Below, piece after piece: positions 45,566-53,968 of a DNA stretch of 64,000 nucleotides. Position numbers and translations under genes: made by a program. Below the pieces are notes generated by a model that saw nothing but the letters and a program-made list of their open reading frames with translations, was not told the origin of the DNA and made no database searches. The stretch comes from Pseudooceanicola nanhaiensis DSM 18065 (GTDB taxonomy: Bacteria; Pseudomonadota; Alphaproteobacteria; Rhodobacterales; Rhodobacteraceae): positions 590,288 to 654,287 of the forward strand of contig NZ_JHZF01000011.1 in the NCBI RefSeq assembly GCF_000688295.1, given 5' to 3'. The stretch's first letter is position 1. Every line of letters begins with the position of its first letter.

Positions 45566-46672
45566 ATGAACTTCGAACTGAACGACGAACAGCGGATGCT
45601 GTCCGACAGCCTCTCGCGTTTCCTGGCCGACCGATACGATTTCGAGAAGCGGAAGAAATACATCGCCACGGCCGAGGGCTTCGACCGCAGGATCTGGCAG
45701 GGCTATGCCGAGATGGGCCTTTTCGCGCTGCCCTATCCCGAAGACGAAGGCGGCATCGGGGGCACGCCCACCGAGACCATGCTGGTGGCCGAGGCCATGG
45801 GCGGCGCCATCGCCGTCGAGCCCTGGACCGAGGCCATCGCCATCGTCCCGGCGCTCCTGCAGGCCGCGTCCTCCGAGCAGCGGGCGGCGATCGCCGAGGG
45901 CATCATCTCGGGCGAGGCGGTGCCGACATGGGCGCATCGCGAGACCGGCATGATCGAGCGCGACGAAAAGATGAAGACGACGGCGCGCGACGGCAAGCTC
46001 TCGGGCGCCAAGACGGTGGTGTCCTTCGGAGCCGAGGCCGACGTGATCTTCGTCTCGGCCGTGGACGACGCGGGCGAGACCGGTCTCTACGTGGTCCGCA
46101 AGGGCGCCGAGGGGCTCGAGGCCCGCGGCTACCGCACCCAGGACGAGGGCCGGGCGGCGGAGCTGACCTTCGACGGAACGCCCGCGGAGAAGCTCGAGGG
46201 TGGCATTCCGGCGGCGGAGGCGATTGCCGCCGCCGAGGCGCGCGGACTCGCGGCCTCGATCGGCGAGGCGCTCGGGATCATGGAGAAGGCCATCGAGCTG
46301 ACGGTCGAGTACATCAAGGGCCGCGAGCAGTTCGGCCGGCCCATCGGGACGTTCCAGGCGCTCCAGCACATCGCGGCCCAGGCCGTGGTGGAGAAGGAGC
46401 AGGTGAAGTCCATGGCGATGTATGCCGCCCTCATGTGCGACGAGGGGGACGCGGAGACGCGCGACCTCGCCTTGTCCACGGCCAAGGTGAAGATGTGCGA
46501 CGCCGCGCGCTTCGTGGGGCAGATGTCGATCCAGCTGCATGGCGGGGTCGGGATGACGATGGAATATTCCATCGGGCATTACTTCAAGCGGCTGACCATG
46601 CTGGAGATCCTCTGGGGCGACCGGGATTTCCACATGGACCGGCTGTGCGAGGCGGGTGGTCTCGCCGCCTGA
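45566..46672 (+). CDS. Acyl-CoA dehydrogenase, small subunit (PimD-like)
   Basis: A 368-residue dehydrogenase-fold protein (MNFELNDEQRMLSDSLSRFL) with the PEDEGGIGGTP segment, GREQFGRPIGTFQALQH and, at the end, LHGGVGMTMEYSIGHYFKRL, typical of the small partner in two-gene acyl-CoA dehydrogenases. It probably forms a heteromer with the preceding gene product. A repeat module (46702–46771) follows the stop. Confidence 0.9.
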   Translation: MNFELNDEQRMLSDSLSRFLADRYDFEKRKKYIATAEGFDRRIWQGYAEMGLFALPYPEDEGGIGGTPTETMLVAEAMGGAIAVEPWTEAIAIVPALLQAASSEQRAAIAEGIISGEAVPTWAHRETGMIERDEKMKTTARDGKLSGAKTVVSFGAEADVIFVSAVDDAGETGLYVVRKGAEGLEARGYRTQDEGRAAELTFDGTPAEKLEGGIPAAEAIAAAEARGLAASIGEALGIMEKAIELTVEYIKGREQFGRPIGTFQALQHIAAQAVVEKEQVKSMAMYAALMCDEGDAETRDLALSTAKVKMCDAARFVGQMSIQLHGGVGMTMEYSIGHYFKRLTMLEILWGDRDFHMDRLCEAGGLAA

Positions 46673-46701
46673 GGCGGCGGCACCTGCGGTGAGCGGGGGA
46701 A

Positions 46702-46771
46702 GGGGGGCTTTCCGCCCCCCTCTTGGCCTGCGGCCAATTCACCCCCCGAGGATATTTTCGGCAAGAGGAAG
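46702..46771 (-). repeat. Short hairpin repeat module (copy 5)
   Basis: Nearly identical (67 of 70 positions) to the module at 37411–37480, in the same minus-strand orientation. It lies between the second acyl-CoA dehydrogenase gene and a nitroreductase gene, both on the plus strand, so it would be transcribed as the reverse complement of the usual form. Its two hairpins, gggggg/cccccc-type and ttggcctgcggccaa, may end the dehydrogenase transcript. Confidence 0.8.
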
Positions 46772-46804
46772 CAGGGGACCCTGCGCGGAAGGGAAGGTGA
46801 GGCG

Positions 46805-47485
46805 ATGATGCAGCTCGATCAGGCGATGCTGGACAGGCGGAGTATCCGGGGGTTCACGGACGAGCCCGTGGCCCGGGAGGTTCTGGAAGAGATCATCTCG
46901 CTGGCGATCCGTGCGCCGTCCTCGATGAACACGCAGCCCTGGCACATGCATGTGCTGACGGGCGATGTGCTGGAGAAGGTGCGCGCGGGCAACACCGAGC
47001 GGATGCTGGGCGGGGTGCCGCCGTCGCGCGAGATACCCGCGCACGGGAAATACGAGGGCATTCATCGCGACCGGCAGGTCGAGATCGCCAAGCAGCTCTT
47101 CGCGGCCATGGGGATCGAGCGGCATGATGCGGAGGCACGGCAGGACTGGGTGATGCGCGGCTTCCGCCAGTTCGACGCCCCGGTCTCGGTGGTGGTGACC
47201 TATGACCGGGCGCTCGACGAGCACGGGCCGGTGGCGATCTTCGACGCGGGCGCGGCGGTCTACGGGCTGGTGCTGGCGGCCTGGAGCCGGGGCCTGGGCG
47301 CGGTGATCAACGGGCAGGGGATCATGCAATCGCCCGTGGTGCGGGAGCACGCGGAGATCCCCGAGGACGAGGTGATCCTCACCTGTGTCGCGCTCGGCTG
47401 GCCCGACCACGGGTTCGAGGCGAACGCCGTGCGTTCGCTGCGCCGGGAGGTGTCCGAGGTGGCGACCTTCCAGGGGTTCGAGTGA
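46805..47485 (+). CDS. Nitroreductase family protein
   Basis: A 226-residue FMN-binding oxidoreductase. It has the N-terminal LDRRSIRGFTDEPV flavin contact, AIRAPSSMNTQPWHMHVL at the isoalloxazine, and the GLGAVINGQGI loop. The fold and length are normal. Substrate unknown. It follows the acyl-CoA genes after a repeat module and could be separate from them. Confidence 0.88.
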   Translation: MMQLDQAMLDRRSIRGFTDEPVAREVLEEIISLAIRAPSSMNTQPWHMHVLTGDVLEKVRAGNTERMLGGVPPSREIPAHGKYEGIHRDRQVEIAKQLFAAMGIERHDAEARQDWVMRGFRQFDAPVSVVVTYDRALDEHGPVAIFDAGAAVYGLVLAAWSRGLGAVINGQGIMQSPVVREHAEIPEDEVILTCVALGWPDHGFEANAVRSLRREVSEVATFQGFE

Positions 47486-47560
47486 CCGGCGCGGGAGGTG
47501 GCCGGGCCTCCGCGGCCGCCTGCGTCCTCCGACCGGGACTGTCCCGGGGCTGCGGGGGGC

Positions 47561-48259
47561 CTAGATCCCCTTCGCCATCCGCGACTTCCGCGTCGCCGTG
47601 AGCCTCATCCCCGGCGCAGCCAGCGAGGCCTCGGCCCCGACCCAGGCATAGGCCAGCAGGCAGGGTTCGAGTTCGGCCGTGGTGATCCGGTGCTCGTCCC
47701 CGGGGCGGTTGAGGATCAGCGAGCCGGGAGCATGCACCGCGACCTCGTTCTCGGACCAGGCGCCGGAGACGGAGATGTAGCTTTCCTCGATCTCCTTGTG
47801 GGAATGCTGCGGATAGGTCGTGCGGGGCGCGAAGAGGACGAAGCCGAGGATCAGCTTCTCGGCCTTCACCGGGCCGCGCGGGCCGAGGATCTCGCAATAG
47901 CCGTATTTCTGCGCCAGCGCCTTCGGCACCTTCTCGTAGCCCCATTCCCATGTCAGCCCGTCCGCGACGCGCGACAGCGCCCGGGCGAGGCCCGAGACCG
48001 CGCCGCTTTCGGCCCGGTCGAGCGCCCGGTTCAGGTGCGCGGTGACGGGCTTCACCTGCGGCGCGCGCAGGGCGAGCTCGGGGTTCGTGTCGAGGATGGC
48101 CGAGAGGGTGTCGCGCACCCGCTTGCGGTGGCTTCGGATCGGTCTGGAGCCGCCGGCAGATCCGTGGCGGTAGAGCGCCTCGAACTCGCGCAGGAGGTAG
48201 AGCCAGTCGGGCCGGTCCATCAGGCGGAGGCGGGGGGCTTCGGCGTTGTCGTCGGTCAT
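47561..48259 (-). CDS. dddL: DMSP lyase, DddL-like cupin
   Basis: Cleaves dimethylsulfoniopropionate to dimethyl sulfide and acrylate. I chose the start MTDDNAEAPRL (232 residues, matching the usual DddL length); the frame is open upstream to 48361. The C-terminal cupin has the metal motif TYPQHSHKEIEESYISVSG, with two His, a Glu and the catalytic Tyr, and a second-motif His in NRPGDEHRI. The N-terminal helical half (LYLLREFEALY) is DddL-like. Neighbours acuR and acuI, which flank dddL in some Rhodobacteraceae, are absent here. Confidence 0.8.
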   Translation of the reverse strand: MTDDNAEAPRLRLMDRPDWLYLLREFEALYRHGSAGGSRPIRSHRKRVRDTLSAILDTNPELALRAPQVKPVTAHLNRALDRAESGAVSGLARALSRVADGLTWEWGYEKVPKALAQKYGYCEILGPRGPVKAEKLILGFVLFAPRTTYPQHSHKEIEESYISVSGAWSENEVAVHAPGSLILNRPGDEHRITTAELEPCLLAYAWVGAEASLAAPGMRLTATRKSRMAKGI

Positions 48260-48326
48260 GGGCGGCACCTGCGGGTTCGGAGAGACCTCTGCCGAGCTCT
48301 TCACGGATTCGGCGCCGGGCGGTCGC

Positions 48327-48653
48327 TCATCCGCGACGGTCTCCGGTGCCGATTGCGTCAAGGATCGCCTCCATCCCGGCGTCGCGCCGCGCCTGTGCCT
48401 TCAGCGCATCGAAGCGGGGGCGGAGGGCGGCCTTCTCCTCGGCTGAGCAATCGTGCCATGGGCGGCCCTGCAGGCCCATCACAAGGGCGTAGAAGCCGAT
48501 GAAATGCGGCTGGCAGCCCGCCTTCAGCGCGGCGAGATAGGCGGTGTCGGCGCCGAGCGCGCGCAGCTCTTCCGCGCTGGTGATCCCGGCCCTGGCGTAG
48601 TCGCGGTCCGCGGCGGGGCCGAGGTTGGGGATGGAGGACACCGGGCTCGCCAT
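48327..48653 (-). CDS. TfoX C-terminal domain protein
   Basis: 108 residues. The first ~75 match the TfoX/Sxy C-terminal domain (SSIPNLGPAADRDYARAGITS, ALKAGCQPHFIGFYALVMGL), a small helix–hairpin–helix-like unit. The N-terminal TfoX domain is missing, as in many such proteins. Role in competence gene control is not implied. It lies upstream of dddL on the same strand with 67 bp between. Confidence 0.8.
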   Translation of the reverse strand: MASPVSSIPNLGPAADRDYARAGITSAEELRALGADTAYLAALKAGCQPHFIGFYALVMGLQGRPWHDCSAEEKAALRPRFDALKAQARRDAGMEAILDAIGTGDRRG

Positions 48654-48734
48654 GGCGCTACCGCGGTTGCGCGCGCGGCCGGGTCCCGACGGTCCCGCGC
48701 GAGGGGGAGGGCAGGGATCCGGCCGCGGCCTGCA

Positions 48735-50564
48735 TCAGATCTGGCGCACGGCGCCCTTGGAGGCCGAGGTGGTCAGCGCCGCATAGGCCCGCAGCGCGCC
48801 GGTGATCTTGCGCTTGCGCGGTTTCGCCGGTTTCCAGCCCTTCTCCTCCTGCGCCTCGCGGCGGGCGGCAAGGGTGGCGTCGTCCACGGCCAGGTTGATC
48901 GTGCGGTTCGGGATGTCGATCTCGATCAGGTCGCCCTGTTCGACGAGGCCGATGGTCCCGCCCTCGGCCGCTTCCGGCGAGCAATGCCCGATGGAAAGCC
49001 CCGAGGAGCCGCCCGAGAAGCGCCCGTCGGTGACCAGCGCACAGGCTTTCCCGAGCCCCTTCGACTTGAGGTAGGAGGTCGGGTAGAGCATCTCCTGCAT
49101 CCCCGGACCGCCGCGCGGGCCCTCGTAGCGGATCAGGACGACCTCGCCCTCCTTCACCTTGCCGGTGAGGATGCCCGAGACCGCGTCATCCTGGCTTTCG
49201 AAGACATGCGCCGGGCCCGTGAACTTCAGGATCGACTCGTCGACACCGGCCGTCTTCACGATGCAGCCGTCCTCGGCGAGGTTGCCGTAGAGCACCGCGA
49301 GGCCGCCGTCCTGGCTGAAGGCATGGGCCTTCTCGCGGATCACGCCGCCTTCGCGGTCGAGGTCCACGGAATCGTAGCGTCGGGACTGCGAGAAGGCGGT
49401 CTGGGTCGGCACCCCGCCGGGGGCGGCGGCGTAGAATTCATGCACCGAGTTCGACTGGGTCTGCCTGATGTCCCACTGGGCCAGCGCGTCGCCCATGGTC
49501 GTCGCGTGGACCGTCGGCAGCGAGGTGTTCAGCAGGCCCGCGCGGTCGAGCTCTCCGAGGATCGCCATGATGCCGCCGGCGCGGTGCACGTCCTCCATGT
49601 GGACGTCGTTCTTCGCGGGCGCGACCTTGCAGAGCACCGGCACCTGGCGCGACAGCTTGTCGATGTCGGACATGGTGAAATCGACCTCGCCCTCATGCGC
49701 GGCGGCGAGCAGGTGGAGCACGGTGTTCGTGGACCCGCCCATGGCGATGTCGAGCGACATGGCGTTCTTGAAGGCGTCGAAGGTCGCGATGGAGCGCGGC
49801 AGGACCGAGGCGTCCTCGCCCTCGTAATAGCGCCGCGCGAGGTCGACGATCAGGTGCCCTGCCTCGACGAAGAGCCGCTTGCGGTCGGCATGGGTGGCGA
49901 GGGTGGAGCCGTTGCCGGGCAGCGACAGGCCAAGCGCCTCGGTCAGGCAGTTCATCGAGTTCGCGGTGAACATGCCCGAGCAGGAGCCGCAGGTCGGGCA
50001 GGCATTCTGCTCGATCTGTTCGACCTCCTCGTCGGTGTACTTGTCGTCGGCCGCGTAGACCATCGCGTCGACCAGATCGAGCGCCTGTTCCTTGCCGTTC
50101 AGCACGACCTTGCCGGCCTCCATCGGGCCGCCCGAGACGAAGACCACGGGGATGTTGAGCCGCATCGCGGCGTTCAGCATGCCGGGGGTGATCTTGTCGC
50201 AGTTCGAGATGCAGACCATCGCGTCGGCGCAATGGGCGTTGACCATGTATTCGACCGAGTCCGCGATGATCTCGCGCGAGGGGAGCGAATAGAGCATCCC
50301 GTCGTGGCCCATGGCGATGCCGTCATCGACCGCGATGGTGTTGAATTCCTTCGCCACGCCGCCGGCGGCCTCGACCTCGCGCGCGACGAGCTGGCCCAGG
50401 TCCTTGAGGTGGACGTGGCCGGGCACGAACTGGGTGAAGCTGTTCACGATGGCGATGATCGGCTTGCCGAAATCGCCGTCCTTCATGCCGGTCGCGCGCC
50501 AGAGGCCGCGGGCCCCTGCCATGTTGCGGCCATGCGTGGTGGTGCGGGAACGATATGCGGGCAT
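48735..50564 (-). CDS. ilvD: Dihydroxy-acid dehydratase
   Basis: Iron–sulfur dehydratase of valine, leucine and isoleucine synthesis. 609 residues starting [20 protein letters not shown], behind a strong gacaggagg ribosome site. Cluster cysteines are in [11 protein letters not shown] and [17 protein letters not shown]. It also has the [20 protein letters not shown] segment near the active site. It is the IlvD type of ~610 residues, with the [12 protein letters not shown] block. Divergent from a DMT transporter gene. Confidence 0.96.
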   Translation of the reverse strand: MPAYRSRTTTHGRNMAGARGLWRATGMKDGDFGKPIIAIVNSFTQFVPGHVHLKDLGQLVAREVEAAGGVAKEFNTIAVDDGIAMGHDGMLYSLPSREIIADSVEYMVNAHCADAMVCISNCDKITPGMLNAAMRLNIPVVFVSGGPMEAGKVVLNGKEQALDLVDAMVYAADDKYTDEEVEQIEQNACPTCGSCSGMFTANSMNCLTEALGLSLPGNGSTLATHADRKRLFVEAGHLIVDLARRYYEGEDASVLPRSIATFDAFKNAMSLDIAMGGSTNTVLHLLAAAHEGEVDFTMSDIDKLSRQVPVLCKVAPAKNDVHMEDVHRAGGIMAILGELDRAGLLNTSLPTVHATTMGDALAQWDIRQTQSNSVHEFYAAAPGGVPTQTAFSQSRRYDSVDLDREGGVIREKAHAFSQDGGLAVLYGNLAEDGCIVKTAGVDESILKFTGPAHVFESQDDAVSGILTGKVKEGEVVLIRYEGPRGGPGMQEMLYPTSYLKSKGLGKACALVTDGRFSGGSSGLSIGHCSPEAAEGGTIGLVEQGDLIEIDIPNRTINLAVDDATLAARREAQEEKGWKPAKPRKRKITGALRAYAALTTSASKGAVRQI

Positions 50565-50738
50565 CGGAATCCTCCTGTCTTGGCGGCACCTATAACGCCC
50601 GTGGCGGTCCGTGACCATCCTCAAGCGTCGCAACCCGGCCTTGTCCCATATGGGCGGCGGCGGCGCGGCGTTCGGGGGTGGCCGCGCCGGGGTCATCTGT
50701 TACACCCGGGCCCAGAACGGGAGAGAGGAGCCGGGACG

Positions 50739-51644
50739 ATGCAGGCGGCGGGAGACATGCGGCAGGCCAACCTGACCGGGATCGCGCTGATGTGCGCGGG
50801 GGTCTTCTGCCTGTCGATCAACGACGCCATCGCCAAGACCCTGACCGAGGACTACACCGCCTGGCAGATCGCCTTCCTGCGCAATGTCATCGCGCTGCCG
50901 GTGGTGCTGCTCATCACGCTCCGGATGGGCGGCACGGCGGCGCTGCGGTCCTACCGGCCGGTGACGCACCTGTGGCGCGGCGCGCTCTGGGTCATCGGCA
51001 TGTTCTGCTTCTTCACCAGCCTGAAATACCTCGGCCTGGCCGAGGCGACGGCGCTGATCTTCGTGGCGCCCGTGCTGGTCACCGCGCTCTCCGCGCTGAT
51101 CTTCCGCGAGGAGGTCGGCGCGCGGCGCTGGACCGCCGTGCTCGTCGGTCTGCTCGGCGTGGTGATCGTGGTGCGGCCGGGGGGCGAGGCGTTCCAGCCG
51201 GCGGCGCTGCTGGTGCTGGGGACGGCGTTCCTTTACGCGCTCATGCTGCTCAGCGCCCGGTTCGTCGATCCGCGCGAAAGCGTCTGGACCCTGTCGCTCT
51301 ACCTCACCGGCAGCGGCGCCCTGATCGGCGTCTTCATCCAGCCCTTCATCTGGGTTCCGGTCGCGCCCGACGATCTCTGGCTCTTCGCCGGTTCGGCCGT
51401 CTTCGGGACGGCCGGCATGACGATGATGACGCAGGCCTTCCGCTTCGCGACCCCCGCCGTGGTGGCGCCGCTCGACTACACGGCGCTGATCTGGGCCTCG
51501 ATCCTGGGCTATGTCTTCTGGGCCGAGATCCCGGATCTCTTCACCTACCTCGGGGCGGCGGTGATCATCGCCAGCGGCATCTACATCGTGCTGCGCGAAC
51601 GCGCGCTCGGCAAGGAGCCGGTGCCGGAGCGGCCTGCGCCGTGA
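50739..51644 (+). CDS. DMT-family (EamA) transporter
   Basis: A 301-residue membrane protein with ten helices in two EamA repeats (first around VFCLSINDAIAKTLTEDY, second from VLGTAFLYALMLLSARFV). It has the LKYLGLAEATALIFVAPVLV segment typical of EamA exporters. The substrate is unknown; related proteins export amino acids or metabolites. A ggagagaggagc ribosome site is present. Confidence 0.9.
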   Translation: MQAAGDMRQANLTGIALMCAGVFCLSINDAIAKTLTEDYTAWQIAFLRNVIALPVVLLITLRMGGTAALRSYRPVTHLWRGALWVIGMFCFFTSLKYLGLAEATALIFVAPVLVTALSALIFREEVGARRWTAVLVGLLGVVIVVRPGGEAFQPAALLVLGTAFLYALMLLSARFVDPRESVWTLSLYLTGSGALIGVFIQPFIWVPVAPDDLWLFAGSAVFGTAGMTMMTQAFRFATPAVVAPLDYTALIWASILGYVFWAEIPDLFTYLGAAVIIASGIYIVLRERALGKEPVPERPAP

Positions 51645-51858
51645 TGCCGGGCCGCCCGGCCGGCCACCGAAATCGCGAGATCCTGTAACGATCCACGGCA
51701 GAATCGTGATGCCTGAGCGCGGGAACCGGCCGGTATCCATGCGCGCCGCGCAAGGCTCTCGCTGGCGTGATCCGCGGGGGCTTGCCAAGTCGTCGCGGGC
51801 GGCGCATCTGGCCGGAATGCGCGGCCCCGATTGTCGCGTGCAGACCTACAGGCAAACC

Positions 51859-51975
51859 ATGAGCAGCGCTCCGACCACCCCGAACACCCAAGGCCAGCAA
51901 CAGCAGGGCCAGCAGGCCTCCGCGCCCCGGCCCGCCGCGCCGACGACTCGGTTCAGCGACTGGGCCTCCATCTGA
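51859..51975 (+). CDS. Possible 38-aa protein
   Basis: The frame ATG…TGA encodes a Gln/Pro/Ala-rich peptide (MSSAPTTPNTQ, then a QQQQ run, ending RFSDWASI). It is followed after 26 bp by a strong hairpin (52002–52031) that would terminate it, and it lies in an otherwise gene-free 400-bp gap. The only ribosome-site-like sequence is a weak aggcaa 5–10 bp upstream. No known family. Could be a real short protein or chance. Confidence 0.35.
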   Translation: MSSAPTTPNTQGQQQQGQQASAPRPAAPTTRFSDWASI

Positions 51976-52001
51976 GGCCCGACCTGATGCGCGGAAACGG
52001 A

Positions 52002-52031
52002 AACGGCGCCGGATGGAGGTCCGGCGCCGTT
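52002..52031. terminator. Bidirectional hairpin terminator
   Basis: Perfect 12-bp stem aacggcgccgga/tccggcgccgtt with a 6-nt loop. It stands 17 bp past the stop of the minus-strand nitronate monooxygenase-like gene and 26 bp past the possible 38-aa gene, so it can end both. Each flank has only short A/T runs, so termination strength is uncertain. Confidence 0.7.
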
Positions 52032-52047
52032 CGTCTGTCCGCGGGGC

Positions 52048-53037
52048 TCAGGACGCGCGCTTGACCTGCGCGAAGAGCCGCTCCTGCGCCGCGTCGTATT
52101 CGGCGGCGAGCCGGTCGATCAGCGTGGCGGCGGGAAGGACCTCCTTCACCATGCCGATGCCCTGGCCCGAACCCCAGATGTCCTTCCAGCGCTTGCCCTT
52201 GGAGCCGTCGCCCGAGCCGAAGTTCATCTTCGACGGATCGGCCGTCTCGAGCTGGTCGGGATCCATCCCGGCATTGGCGATCGAGGGCTTCAGGTAATTC
52301 CCCCAGACCCCGGTGAAGAGGTTGGAATAGACGATGTCCGACGCGCCGGACCGGGTGATCATCTCCTTGTAGCCCGCGACCGCGTTGGCCTCTTCCGTCG
52401 CGATGAAGCACGAGCCCGCATAGCCGCCGTCCGCGCCCATGGCCTGGGCGGCGAGGATCGAGTCGCCCTTGGCGATCGCGCCCGAGAGGTAGAGCGGCCC
52501 GTCGAACCATTCGCGGATTTCCTGCACCAGCGCGAAGGGCGACAGCGCGCCCGCATGACCACCGGCCCCGGCGGCCACGGCGATCAGCCCGTCCGCGCCC
52601 TTCGAGATCGCCTTCTTCGCGAAGGTGTCGTTGATGATGTCGTGGAGCACGATCGCGCCCACCGAATGCGCCGCCTCGTAGACCCATTCCTGGGCGCCGA
52701 GCGAGGTGATCCAGACCGGCACCTTGTGCTTCACGCAGAGCTCCACGTCGCGTTCCAGCCGCGCGTTGGTGCGGTGCACGATCTGGTTCACCGCGTAGGG
52801 TGCGGCGGGCCGGTCGGGGTTCGCCTGGTTGTGGGCGTCGAGCTCCTCGTTGATCCGGACGAGCCATTTCTCAAGCTCGATCTCCTCGCCCTCCTTCTCG
52901 CGCGCGTTGAGCGCGGGGAAGGAGCCGACGATGCCCGCCTTGCACTGGGCCAGCACGAGGTCGGGGTTCGAGATGATGAAAAGCGGGCTTCCGATCAGCG
53001 GAATGCGCAGGTTCTGAAGTACGGCGGGCACGGCCAT
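52048..53037 (-). CDS. Nitronate monooxygenase-like FMN protein
   Basis: A 329-residue TIM-barrel protein of the nitronate monooxygenase / 2-nitropropane dioxygenase family. It has the N-terminal LRIPLIGSPLFIISNPDLVLAQ, the FMN phosphate segment GADGLIAVAAGAGGHAG and SGAIAKGDSILAAQAMGADG. It lacks an obvious catalytic His in the usual GGHxG position being changed, so activity looks possible. Substrate unknown. Its downstream end is closed by the hairpin at 52002. Confidence 0.88.
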   Translation of the reverse strand: MAVPAVLQNLRIPLIGSPLFIISNPDLVLAQCKAGIVGSFPALNAREKEGEEIELEKWLVRINEELDAHNQANPDRPAAPYAVNQIVHRTNARLERDVELCVKHKVPVWITSLGAQEWVYEAAHSVGAIVLHDIINDTFAKKAISKGADGLIAVAAGAGGHAGALSPFALVQEIREWFDGPLYLSGAIAKGDSILAAQAMGADGGYAGSCFIATEEANAVAGYKEMITRSGASDIVYSNLFTGVWGNYLKPSIANAGMDPDQLETADPSKMNFGSGDGSKGKRWKDIWGSGQGIGMVKEVLPAATLIDRLAAEYDAAQERLFAQVKRAS

Positions 53038-53180
53038 GTGGTTCCTCTCCCTCGTGTCCGGACCGCGCGGCGGCGGCCCCTGAAGTCCTGTTCGCGCCCA
53101 GTTCTGTCAGGCAAGCCCCATGTTGTCACGAGGGCCGCTGCGTCATTGCTTGCAAATGCATGTACCTGCGGCGCCGCGCC

Positions 53181-53873
53181 TCAGCCCGCGCCGTCGAGCC
53201 GCAGCTGCGTCAGCAGGTGGTGGAACTTCTCGCCCTGGACGGCGACGTGGCGGCGCAGCTGTTCCGCCGCCTCCGCCGCATCGCCCGCGGCGATGGCCGC
53301 GACGATCGCCTCGTGCTCCTCCATCGACTGGGCCAGCCGCCCGCGCAGGTACAGCTGCATCCGTCGATAGGGCTTCAGCCGGCGGTGCAGGCGCGAGGCC
53401 TCCTGTTCGAGGAAGCGGTTGCCGGAGAGCGCGTAGATCAGGTGATGGAAGGTGCCGTTCTCGGCGTAATAGGCATCGGCGTCGCCCGCCTCCAGCGCCG
53501 CGTGGCAGAGCAGGTTCGCGGCGCGGAGCTTCTCGACATCGGCTTCCCTCGAGCGCAGGGCGGCGAGGCGGCCGCAGACCGCCTCGAGCTCGGCCATGAC
53601 CTCGAACATCTCCATGATCTCGACCGCCGTGGCCTGCCTCACGAAGATCCCCCGGCGCGGCGCGTGTTCGACGAGGCCCGAGAGCGCAAGCCGCTGGAAG
53701 GCTTCACGGATCGGCGTGCGGGATACCTTGTGCTCCTCGGCCAGGGACGCCTCGTCCAGCCGGGTGCCGGGCGGGAAGCGCCCCGTCAGGATCTGCTCTT
53801 CCAGGAGCGCCGCGATGCGGTCCGCGCGACTGCGTCCATCGGCAGGATCCGGGTGATGCGTATTCGGTGTCAT
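53181..53873 (-). CDS. matR: GntR-family (FadR/FCD) regulator, MatR-like
   Basis: 230 residues from ATG MTPNTHHPDP. Longer frames start within the operator and are unlikely. N-terminal winged helix (IAALLEEQILTGRFPPGTRLDEASLAEEHKVSRTPIREAF) followed by an all-helical FCD ligand domain with metal-binding His residues (LLCHAALEAGDAD, GTFHHLIYALSG, EEHEAIVAAI). It is divergent from the malonate transport and catabolism operon and stands immediately next to a palindrome like the known MatR site, so it most likely represses or activates that operon in response to malonate or malonyl-CoA. Confidence 0.88.
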   Translation of the reverse strand: MTPNTHHPDPADGRSRADRIAALLEEQILTGRFPPGTRLDEASLAEEHKVSRTPIREAFQRLALSGLVEHAPRRGIFVRQATAVEIMEMFEVMAELEAVCGRLAALRSREADVEKLRAANLLCHAALEAGDADAYYAENGTFHHLIYALSGNRFLEQEASRLHRRLKPYRRMQLYLRGRLAQSMEEHEAIVAAIAAGDAAEAAEQLRRHVAVQGEKFHHLLTQLRLDGAG

Positions 53874-53878
53874 GGTTT

Positions 53879-53890
53879 TCGTATACAAGA
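53879..53890 (-). promoter_or_regulatory. Putative MatR operator
   Basis: Minus strand TCTTGTATACGA, with the central palindrome GTATAC. As I recall, the MatR site reported for Rhizobium is TCTTGTA/TACACGA; the first half matches exactly and the second in part. It is 5 bp upstream of the matR start codon. A consensus -35 TTGACA for the rightward operon lies at 53894–53899, so a start near 53930 would put this site at about -45. The -10 is not obvious. Confidence 0.6.
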
Positions 53891-53968
53891 CGGTTGACAT
53901 CGTAGGCAATCAAAAGCCTCATGACGTCACGCCTGTCCCGGGGAGGGGCAGCCATGGGAGGAACAACA

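Noticed and set aside
41720-46633. An uninterrupted minus-strand frame of more than 1600 codons
   Set aside because: It is antisense to the acyl-CoA ligase and both dehydrogenases, whose motifs are clear. In GC-rich DNA the opposite strand is often free of stops, and the translation is His/Arg/Gly-rich with no family features.
48453-51644. A 1063-codon plus-strand frame
   Set aside because: Most of it is antisense to ilvD; only the last 301 codons, the DMT transporter, are real, with their own start and ribosome site.
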